Shown here: positions 14,510 through 19,975 of the stretch, piece by piece | Layout: each line of letters starts with the position of its first letter | How positions within the stretch are numbered: position 1 is the first letter of the stretch | Origin: Actinomycetota bacterium | Lineage (GTDB): Bacteria > Actinomycetota > Actinomycetes > Streptosporangiales > Streptosporangiaceae | DNA length: 19,975 bases | Assembly (NCBI GenBank): GCA_003168295.1 | Contig: PMST01000275.1 | Coordinates: forward strand, 19,722-39,696 | Reading direction: 5' to 3' | Notes under the pieces: generated by a model | Seen by the model: only the letters and a program-made list of their open reading frames with translations | Databases searched by the model: none | Told to the model about the DNA's origin: nothing | Program-made: the position numbers and the translations under genes

Positions 14510-16015
14510 GTGGCAGATAGGGCATCCTCACCGGCGCAGCCTCAGCCGCTCAGGCCCGGGCCGGAGCCACGTCGCTGGCTGATGCTGCCGGTGGTACTGC
14601 TGGCAATGTTCATGGCGGGCTTTGACATCTGGGTCGTGAACGTGGCCGCCCCTTCGCTGCAGCGCGATCTGCACGTGAGCGATGCGGCCCTCCAGCTGAT
14701 CGTGGGCGGCTACGCGTTTATGTACGCCAGCGGAATGGTGACCGGCGGACGGCTGGGCGACCTGCTGGGATACCGGCGGATGTTCATGATCGGCGTGGCC
14801 AGCTTCGCCGCCGCCTCCCTGCTGTGCGGGCTGGCCCAGTCCCCCGCCGAGCTCGTCGCCGCCCGCCTGCTGCAAGGGCTCACCGGCGCCGCGATGGTGC
14901 CGCAGGTGCTGGCCCTGATCACCGCGATCTTCCCGGTTTCCGAACGCAGCAGGGCACTGTCCTGGTTCGGCGTCACCATCGGGCTGTCCTTCGTATCCGG
15001 TCAGATCCTCGGCGGGCTGCTGCTCCAGGCGAACGTCCTGGGCCTGACATGGCGCCCGATCTTCCTGGTGAACGTGCCGGTCGGCGCGGCCGCGCTGATC
15101 GCCGCGGCGCTGGTGATCCCGCGCACGGGCGGTCAGCGCAGGCCCCGACTCGATCCGGTCGGCGCGCTCGGGGTGTCGGGCTCCCTGGCCCTGGCGCTGG
15201 TGCCGCTGACCCTTGGTCACGACGAGGGCTGGCCGGCCTGGACCTGGGTGTCGATGGCGGCCTCGGTACCCGCCTTCGTGCTGACCGTGATCTGGGAGCG
15301 GCGACTGGCCCGCCGGGGCGGCGAGCCGCTGCTGGACCTCGCGTTGTTCCGCGACCGGGCCTTCTCCGCCGGAATCGGCGTGAACTCCGCCCTGCTCTTC
15401 TTCTTCGGCAGCTTCATGTTCGTGCTGACACTGCTGCTGCAGATTGGGCTGGGGCAGTCGCCGCTGCACGCGGGTCTGGAGACCGGCCCGCTGGCCCTCA
15501 CCTTCACCCTGATGTCGATACTCGGGCCGCGGATGTCGGCCCGGTTCGGACCGCGTTCGATCACGATCGGAGCCGGGCTGGATATCTTCGGCACGATCGC
15601 GCTGATCGCGACGGGCGCGCGTTACGGCGGCCACCTGACCGCATGGGGCCTGGCGCCCGCGACCGCGGTGATCGGCCTGGGGCAAGGGCTGGCGATGCCG
15701 TCGCTGATCGGGGCCGCCCTGGCGGGCGTGCCCAGGGATCGAGCGGGCGCCGCGGCCGGGATCCTCACGACCATGCAGCAGTTCGGCACGGCGGCCGGCA
15801 TCGCGGTCATCGGGGCGGTGTTCTACGACCGCCTGGGAGACGTGCCGTCACGCGGGAGTTCGGTGTCCGCGATGGTGCTGGCCATGGTGGTCGAAGCTGT
15901 GATCGTGCTCGGCGCGGCCGGGTTGACCTTTCTCCTGCCGCGGCGGGCAGGGCCGCGGAGCGAGGCCTTGGCAGAGGAACCCGCTGCGGAGTTCAGCGCC
16001 GGGGCGGTCCACTAG
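14510..16015 (+). CDS. DHA2-type MFS drug/metabolite exporter (14 TM)
   Basis: I place the start at GTG 14510 because GAGGAG lies six bases upstream. The frame is open further upstream, but that sequence covers the operator and the divergent regulator. The product is 501 aa with 14 predicted membrane helices, from LMLPVVLLAMFMAGFDIWVV to AMVVEAVIVLGAAGLTFLL. MFS motif A is present between helices 2 and 3 (GGRLGDLLGYRRMF), and helix 5 has the antiporter-type glycine pattern (GLSFVSGQILGG). These features fit DHA2 proton-coupled drug or antibiotic exporters of the plasma membrane. The substrate cannot be read from sequence. Control by the divergent ArsR-type gene is strongly suggested by the layout. 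It converges on the tetR-type gene with a 24-base gap and no obvious terminator. Confidence 0.88.
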   Translation: MADRASSPAQPQPLRPGPEPRRWLMLPVVLLAMFMAGFDIWVVNVAAPSLQRDLHVSDAALQLIVGGYAFMYASGMVTGGRLGDLLGYRRMFMIGVASFAAASLLCGLAQSPAELVAARLLQGLTGAAMVPQVLALITAIFPVSERSRALSWFGVTIGLSFVSGQILGGLLLQANVLGLTWRPIFLVNVPVGAAALIAAALVIPRTGGQRRPRLDPVGALGVSGSLALALVPLTLGHDEGWPAWTWVSMAASVPAFVLTVIWERRLARRGGEPLLDLALFRDRAFSAGIGVNSALLFFFGSFMFVLTLLLQIGLGQSPLHAGLETGPLALTFTLMSILGPRMSARFGPRSITIGAGLDIFGTIALIATGARYGGHLTAWGLAPATAVIGLGQGLAMPSLIGAALAGVPRDRAGAAAGILTTMQQFGTAAGIAVIGAVFYDRLGDVPSRGSSVSAMVLAMVVEAVIVLGAAGLTFLLPRRAGPRSEALAEEPAAEFSAGAVH

Positions 16016-16039
16016 GAGGCGGGCATTGACATTGTCCGG

Positions 16040-16669
16040 CTACCGCTCGCGGGGTAGTTCCAGGCCGTGCAGGAGACGGTCGAGGACGGTGCCCATCGCG
16101 GCGCGGGCGGCGGGGCGGTCGGCGGCACGGGCTATGTAGAGGCTGGACTCGGAGATCATCGCGATCAGCAGGCGGGTGAGCGGCTCGATCGGCAGCGGGG
16201 CGATGCGGCCCTGCTTGACAGCGCGGGACAGCCATTCCGCCAGGAGGTTCGAGCCGTGGCGGGCCACCAGGTCGTCCCAGGCCTCGTGGCCGAGTACCGC
16301 AGGTCCTTCCACCAGGACGATGCGCTGAAAGTCATCGGTGACGACGCACAGGTCGAGGAACGCGCGCAGCCCGTCACGGACCTCGTCCCAGGCGTTGGCG
16401 GGGGGCTGGGACGGCGCGGCCGGGCGGGCGAGTTCCGCGTCGATGAGGTGCTCGGCGACCTCCCGGGCGATCTGCTCCATGACGGCGCGGAACAGGTCGG
16501 ACTTGTCATGGAAGTGGTGATAGAGCGCGCCGCGCGTCACGCGGGCGGCGGCCACGATCTCCTCGGTGCCGGTGGCGGCGTAGCCCTGCTCGGTGAAGAG
16601 GGTACGCGCGGCATCGACCAGGGCCTGACGCGTATCGGCCACGTGCTCATCTCGACGGGTAGGGCTCAT
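16040..16669 (-). CDS. TetR-family transcriptional regulator
   Basis: The product is 209 aa from ATG 16669. The N-terminal DNA-binding domain is typical: RQALVDAARTLFTEQGYAAT, then EEIVAAARVTRGALYHHF with the YHHF signature, then DKSDLFRAV. The ligand domain contains FLDLCVVTDDFQRIVLVEGP and LGHEAWDDL, a pattern seen in many actinobacterial TetR proteins of unknown ligand. It is divergent from hpnH with only 62 bases between the start codons, and that gap holds a perfect palindrome. It therefore probably represses hpnH and itself. Its effector could be a lipid or isoprenoid, but that is inference from the neighbour. Confidence 0.9.
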   Translation of the reverse strand: MSPTRRDEHVADTRQALVDAARTLFTEQGYAATGTEEIVAAARVTRGALYHHFHDKSDLFRAVMEQIAREVAEHLIDAELARPAAPSQPPANAWDEVRDGLRAFLDLCVVTDDFQRIVLVEGPAVLGHEAWDDLVARHGSNLLAEWLSRAVKQGRIAPLPIEPLTRLLIAMISESSLYIARAADRPAARAAMGTVLDRLLHGLELPRER

Positions 16670-16682
16670 GGATGTATTGTCT

Positions 16683-16701
16683 TACATACAAGCTGTATGT
16701 A
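16683..16701. promoter_or_regulatory. Palindromic TetR-type operator in the tetR-hpnH gap
   Basis: TACATACA (16683-16690) and TGTATGTA (16694-16701) are perfect 8-base arms around a 3-base centre AGC. The palindrome fills the space after a TTGTCT (-35-like, 16677-16682) and runs into a weak -10-like TAGCGA (16700-16705). Binding would block a hpnH promoter placed there. Size and position are typical for a TetR dimer site. Confidence 0.75.
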
Positions 16702-16731
16702 GCGAACATCGAGTATGGAGAGGGGTGGACG

Positions 16732-17736
16732 ATGGGCTTGCCGTTGCACCTGTCGATCAAGCTCGGCACGCATCTGATGAAGATGAAGCTGCGCGGGGTC
16801 GAGAAGTTCCCGATGATCGTGGAGGTCGAGCCGCTGTTCGCGTGCAACCTCAAGTGCGTGGGCTGCGGGAAGATCCAGCATCCGGCGTCGGAGCTCAAGC
16901 GGCGGATGCCGGTGGAGCAGGCCGTCGCCGCGGTCGAAGAGTGCGGGGCGCCGATGGTGTCGCTGGCGGGCGGCGAACCGCTGATGCACCCGCAGATCCA
17001 CGAGATGGTCAACGAGCTGGTCAAGCGCCGCAAGTTCGTGGTGCTATGCACCAACGCGGTGCTGCTGCCCAAGCACCTGCACAAGTTCACGCCGTCCAAG
17101 AACTTCGCCTGGATGGTGCACATCGACGGGTTGCGCGAGCGGCACGACGAGTCGGTCAGCAAGGAAGGCGTATTCGATCAGGCCGTGGCCGCCATCAAGC
17201 AGGCCAAGGCGGCCGGTTTCCAGGTCTACACCAACAGCACGTTTTTCAACACCGACTCGCCGCAGGCCGTGATCGACGTGCTGAATTACCTCAACGACGA
17301 GCTCAAGGTCGACCGGATGGAGATCTCGCCGGGCTATGCCTATGAGAAGGCCCCGGCCCAGGACCGGTTCCTGGGCGTGGAGCAGACCCGTGAGCTGTTC
17401 GGGGCCGCCTTCGCCGAGGGGCGCAGGAAGAAGTGGCGGCTGAACCATTCACCGCTGTTCCTGGATTTCCTCGAAGGCAAGCGGGACTTCGCGTGCACGC
17501 CCTGGGGCGTTCCCTCCTACTCACTGCTCGGCTGGCAGCGGCCGTGCTACCTGCTGGCCGATGGCTACGCCAAGACCTATGCCGAATTGCTCGACACGAC
17601 CGACTGGGAGAACTTCGGCCGGGGCAAGGACCCGCGCTGCGACAACTGCATGGCGCACTGCGGCTACGAGCCAAGCGCCGTGCTGGCCACCATGAGCTCG
17701 CTACGGGAGAGTATCCGCGCCACCGTGTCCGTGTGA
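16732..17736 (+). CDS. hpnH: Adenosyl-hopene transferase HpnH (radical SAM)
   Basis: The start at ATG 16732 follows the ribosome-binding site GGAGAGGGG (16717-16725) at a 6-base spacing; the upstream in-frame ATG at 16672 lies in the operator region. The product is 334 aa, the usual HpnH length. The radical SAM cluster CNLKCVGC has Cys38, Cys42 and Cys45, with GGEPL at 80-84. The C-terminal PRCDNCMAHCGYEPSAV block is characteristic of HpnH. The enzyme joins the 5'-deoxyadenosyl group of SAM to diploptene to give adenosylhopane, the first step towards C35 bacteriohopanepolyols. Squalene-hopene cyclase and hpnG are not in the window, so this hpnH stands alone. Its control by a divergent TetR is a less usual arrangement. 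Confidence in the name is high. Confidence 0.93.
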   Translation: MGLPLHLSIKLGTHLMKMKLRGVEKFPMIVEVEPLFACNLKCVGCGKIQHPASELKRRMPVEQAVAAVEECGAPMVSLAGGEPLMHPQIHEMVNELVKRRKFVVLCTNAVLLPKHLHKFTPSKNFAWMVHIDGLRERHDESVSKEGVFDQAVAAIKQAKAAGFQVYTNSTFFNTDSPQAVIDVLNYLNDELKVDRMEISPGYAYEKAPAQDRFLGVEQTRELFGAAFAEGRRKKWRLNHSPLFLDFLEGKRDFACTPWGVPSYSLLGWQRPCYLLADGYAKTYAELLDTTDWENFGRGKDPRCDNCMAHCGYEPSAVLATMSSLRESIRATVSV

Positions 17737-17775
17737 CCATAAGGCCCTGGATGCCGCACTTCGCTAAACCAGATG

Positions 17776-19410
17776 CTAAAGGCGAAGCCTGGGGAACGAG
17801 CCGGGACAATAGTGCTTATGGAGCAGACCGGTGCAGGGCCCGAGGGCGCAGCTCCGCTGCGCCTGCGGCGGGCCGGGCGGGTGATCGTGCTTGACCCGGA
17901 TGACCGGGTGCTGTTGTTCAGGTACGACGACGAGCTGCCCAACGGGCGGCACTGGTGCACGCCGGGCGGCGGACTGAACGACGGGGAGGACTACGCGGCG
18001 GGCGCGCGGCGGGAACTGGCTGAGGAGACCGGCTGGACCGATGTGCCGCTCAGTGGTGAGGTGCACGAGCGGACGCTGACCATGAAGTACGCGGACGAGG
18101 TAGTCCGGCAGCACGAGAGGTTCTTTCTCGGACGGGTGGAGCTGGTCCAGCGCGGGCTCGGTGAGGTAACGGCCATGCACACCTCGGACGGGATCGCCGC
18201 GTGGCACTGGTGGACTCTGGCGGAAATGGACACGACCACGGAAGTGATCTGGCCGCCCGGACTCGCCGACCTGATCAGGGCTCTGCTCGGCCAGCAGCCA
18301 GGCTCGTGGATGTAACTGGGCCAAGGCATGCTGAGCGCGCGGATTGCCTTCGGCCAGGTCCTGCAGCGGGATCGCGACAGCGTCCTCGCCGCGGGAGGCG
18401 ATGACCGCGTGGCCTGCGGTGAGGTCGGCGATGAACGTGCAGAGGGTGGTGGCCGTGCTGTCCGGCCCGGGTTCGGCGCGGACGCCGTCGGGCAGCGGCG
18501 CGCCGGCCAGGACCTTCAGGAACCACGCCGGGCTCGGGTCACTGGCCGGGACGGCGAGGGTGTCGAGCAGCTTGCCTCGCGCCACACTGGTGCCCCGGCT
18601 GGATGGCTCGGCTCCGGGGACATACCGGCCGTGGTTGGTGTGCCACAGCAGCGGTCCGGACCCGGCGCCGGCCTCGACGAAGGCATGGCATCCGGCGGCG
18701 GCCTCGACATTGGCGACGCGCCCGGCCCGGTCGCCGATTGTGTAGGCGAATCCGCCCGCCGAGGGATTCGCTCGCAGGTAGTCAACGGCCGCCTCGACGG
18801 TGCGCGCCGATCGTTGCAGGCCACGACCCACAAAGTGACGGCCTGCGCCGTCGCCGGGCGAGGCGACCGGCAGGTGATCAATGGTCCACACCAGCCCGTC
18901 CCCGGTCACGGCGAACGCGTTGGCCGGCAGGAAGCCCGGATACCAGAAGGCGGTGACCGGCGGCCGCCCGTCGGCCGCCAGCGTGAGCAGCCCGCACCGT
19001 CCTACGTCTTCCGGCACGCCGTCCTCGTTGTGCGCGATGACAGAACGTTCCCGGCACCAGGCCAGGTCGCTGCAGCCGATACCCCCCTCTACCAGGCCGA
19101 GGTCACCACGGAAGTTCAGCAGCACCAGGTCGTCAAGCGGCACCGCGGCCCCCTCAGCGAACGCGGCCAGCTCGGCCCATTCCGGGCCGTAGCGCGCCGC
19201 GGTGGCCTGGCACACGGCGGACAGCCGATCGCGCCCCGGCGAGCCCGAGACATGGCGGCGCAGCCGGGGCAGCGCCGGCCAGGCCTGCGCCAGCGCGGTG
19301 AGCTCGCCCCGAACGTGCTCGCCGAGCGCGCGGAACGCCGCACGGTCCGGGCCGGTCAGCACGATCCAGCGAAGACGGCCCAGCCTATGCTCATCCAGTA
19401 CGACGCTCAT
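17776..19410 (-). CDS. C45-type (acyl-CoA:6-APA acyltransferase-like) Ntn peptidase/acyltransferase with readthrough tail
   Basis: The frame starts at ATG 19410, with GGAG 8 bases upstream, and runs 544 codons. The first ~350 residues look like the C45/AAT family of N-terminal-nucleophile amidohydrolases. There is a GCSDLAW block with Cys113 as likely nucleophile after self-cleavage, AHNEDG at 126-131, FWYPGFLPANAFAVTGDGL, IDHLP and a later TNH block. These enzymes hydrolyse or transfer acyl groups on amide substrates; the substrate here is unknown. The family normally ends near residue 350-370. Here the frame passes residue 365 into a TTA codon (antisense of the Nudix stop) and continues 179 residues of Pro/Arg/His/Gln-rich sequence antisense to the Nudix gene. 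That tail is unlikely to be an evolved domain, so the true stop may have been lost. The gene lies 24 bases after a membrane-protein gene and is probably in its operon. Confidence 0.75.
   Translation of the reverse strand: MSVVLDEHRLGRLRWIVLTGPDRAAFRALGEHVRGELTALAQAWPALPRLRRHVSGSPGRDRLSAVCQATAARYGPEWAELAAFAEGAAVPLDDLVLLNFRGDLGLVEGGIGCSDLAWCRERSVIAHNEDGVPEDVGRCGLLTLAADGRPPVTAFWYPGFLPANAFAVTGDGLVWTIDHLPVASPGDGAGRHFVGRGLQRSARTVEAAVDYLRANPSAGGFAYTIGDRAGRVANVEAAAGCHAFVEAGAGSGPLLWHTNHGRYVPGAEPSSRGTSVARGKLLDTLAVPASDPSPAWFLKVLAGAPLPDGVRAEPGPDSTATTLCTFIADLTAGHAVIASRGEDAVAIPLQDLAEGNPRAQHALAQLHPRAWLLAEQSPDQVGESGRPDHFRGRVHFRQSPPVPRGDPVRGVHGRYLTEPALDQLHPSEKEPLVLPDYLVRVLHGQRPLVHLTTERHIGPAGLLSQFPPRARRVVLPVVQSAARRAPVPPVGQLVVVPEQQHPVIRVKHDHPPGPPQAQRSCALGPCTGLLHKHYCPGSFPRLRL
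17818..18315 (+). CDS. Nudix hydrolase
   Basis: The product is 165 aa from ATG 17818. The complete Nudix box is at residues 51-73: G51, E57, R65-E66-L67, E69-E70 and G72, preceded by WCTPGG. These residues bind the divalent metal and position water for cleaving nucleoside-diphosphate-X bonds. The surrounding fold (RRAGRVIVLDPDDRVLLFRY; AAWHWWTLAEM; PPGLADLIRALL) fits small actinobacterial Nudix proteins of undefined substrate. No Shine-Dalgarno sequence is visible. GACAAT (17805-17810) sits seven bases before the ATG and could be the -10 of a leaderless mRNA. An alternative start at ATG 17773 adds 15 residues. The whole gene is antisense to the 3' extension of the minus-strand C45-type ORF. 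Confidence 0.9.
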   Translation: MEQTGAGPEGAAPLRLRRAGRVIVLDPDDRVLLFRYDDELPNGRHWCTPGGGLNDGEDYAAGARRELAEETGWTDVPLSGEVHERTLTMKYADEVVRQHERFFLGRVELVQRGLGEVTAMHTSDGIAAWHWWTLAEMDTTTEVIWPPGLADLIRALLGQQPGSWM

Positions 19411-19434
19411 GTCCCCGGCTCCACGTTGACGTGC

Positions 19435-19809
19435 TCAGGTTTGAGTCCACCAGGGGCGATCGGCGGACGGCGGAGAGGAAGCTGACGGGGGCACGGGCGG
19501 TGCGGCGGCCGGCCGGGGTGCGTCGGGGACTGCCGGCCGGGGTGCGGTCCGGGAGTTGTAGAGAACCGCGGCGCCGAAGACCAGCGTGAGGACTCCGGCG
19601 ACCAGGAGCCAGCCCACGGCCGCCTCGAGCGCGGTCACCAGGCCGCAGTCATGCGCCACCGTCGTGTCGAAACCCTGCGCGAGCTGGCCGATCCCCGACT
19701 GGCAGAGCGCCGCTTTGGGGGCCGCGAACTCGTGATCAACGATGCCCGCGATGACCAGGACAACCCCCACCGCGAGAGCGACTGCACCCGTGGTCTTCCG
19801 TCGCAACAT
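19435..19809 (-). CDS. Small two-TM membrane protein (hypothetical)
   Basis: The product is 124 aa from ATG 19809, with GGGAG five bases upstream. A short basic N-terminus (MLRRK) precedes a first membrane helix (AVALAVGVVLVIAGIV). A probably extracellular loop of about 35 residues with two Cys (ALCQSG; AHDCGL) could form a disulfide. The second helix is AAVGWLLVAGVLTLVFGAAV, and the cytoplasmic tail is Pro/Ala/Ser-rich. I do not recognise the family. The gene is followed after 24 bases by the C45-type gene, suggesting one transcript, and is separated from the GH15 gene by a hairpin terminator. Confidence 0.7.
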   Translation of the reverse strand: MLRRKTTGAVALAVGVVLVIAGIVDHEFAAPKAALCQSGIGQLAQGFDTTVAHDCGLVTALEAAVGWLLVAGVLTLVFGAAVLYNSRTAPRPAVPDAPRPAAAPPVPPSASSPPSADRPWWTQT

Positions 19810-19860
19810 GGCCGCTCCCGCAGACGTCGCCTCTTCGCCGCCAGCATTAGTCTGCGCGAC

Positions 19861-19884
19861 GCCGGGTACTGGTTGCTACCCGGC
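19861..19884 (-). terminator. Hairpin terminator after the GH15 gene
   Basis: GCCGGGTA (19861-19868) and TACCCGGC (19877-19884) are perfect 8-base arms around an 8-base loop. The hairpin begins one base past the stop codon of the minus-strand GH15 gene. No T-run follows, which is common for GC-rich actinobacterial terminators. Confidence 0.6.
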
Positions 19885-19885
19885 C

Positions 19886-19975
19886 TCAGCGGTCAAGCGC
19901 ACGGTCGAGGTTGACCGCCGCGCTGATCAGGGCCAGGTGGGTGAACGCCTGCGGGAAGTTTCCCAGCGCCTCCCC
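19886..19975 (-). CDS. C-terminus of a GH15 (glucoamylase/trehalase-like) protein, 5' part outside the window
   Basis: The last 29 codons are visible and read GEALGNFPQAFTHLALISAA and on to a TGA at 19886-19888. LGNFPQAF-HLALI is the characteristic C-terminal signature of actinobacterial glycoside hydrolase family 15 proteins, which hydrolyse alpha-glucosides or trehalose. The catalytic domain lies beyond the window, so activity cannot be judged. A hairpin terminator follows directly. Confidence 0.8.
   Translation of the reverse strand, partial: GEALGNFPQAFTHLALISAAVNLDRALDR

Noticed and set aside
14528..15685. 385-residue minus-strand frame opposite the MFS transporter
   Set aside because: Gln/His/Arg-rich antisense composition, no start signal and no family resemblance.
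17759..17788. CTTCGC...GCGAAG inverted repeat after hpnH as a terminator
   Set aside because: The arms are only six bases with an 18-base loop and no T-run, too weak to call.

Overview
The window is very GC-rich, its genes have strongly GC-biased third codon positions, and it encodes actinobacterial-type families: an hpnH hopanoid gene, TetR/ArsR/PadR regulators, a GH15 end and a NYN/LOTUS protein. It fits a high-GC Actinomycetota chromosome. I cannot name a genus. No tRNA, rRNA, CRISPR array or insertion sequence was seen.

Layout. (1) 1-2219, plus strand: the 3' part of a NYN-domain RNase-like gene, then a broken heparinase II/III-like gene (one-base frameshift, 3' end lost) that runs directly into a headless PadR-type regulator. 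(2) 2249-4000, minus strand: a PglY-like (BREX type 2) phage-resistance protein that appears to lack its whole P-loop ATPase core, and upstream of it a 45-codon Cys-rich mini-gene. (3) 4088-5034, plus strand: a 32-codon leader-like ORF and a conserved gene of unknown function with acidic segments. (4) 5142-13612, plus strand: an intact four-gene operon with overlapping ends that I identify as a type II Wadjet system, jetABCD. JetA is the kleisin-like DUF2397 protein, JetB the KITE-like DUF2398 protein, JetC the SMC-like ATPase, and JetD the TOPRIM nuclease with DUF3323 and DUF2399. (5) 13659-14017, minus strand: a decayed PIN/VapC-type toxin remnant. (6) 14065-16015: an ArsR-type repressor divergent from a 14-TM DHA2-type MFS exporter, with a promoter and inverted-repeat operator between them. 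(7) 16040-17736: a TetR repressor divergent from hpnH, with a perfect palindromic operator in the gap. (8) 17776-19975: a Nudix hydrolase (plus strand) whose whole length is antisense to the 3' end of a C45-type acyltransferase/peptidase ORF, a two-TM small membrane protein, a hairpin terminator, and the C-terminus of a GH15 protein (minus strand).

How it fits together. Positions 855-14017 look like an accessory or defence island. The Wadjet operon is complete, with its key motifs intact. The genes beside it (heparinase, PadR, PglY, PIN toxin) are truncated or internally deleted. Wadjet complexes are known to extrude DNA loops and cleave small circular plasmids. The uncharacterised gene at 4189-5034 and an 18-bp-period direct repeat lie directly upstream of jetA. 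They are the best places to look for an undescribed accessory component or control element.
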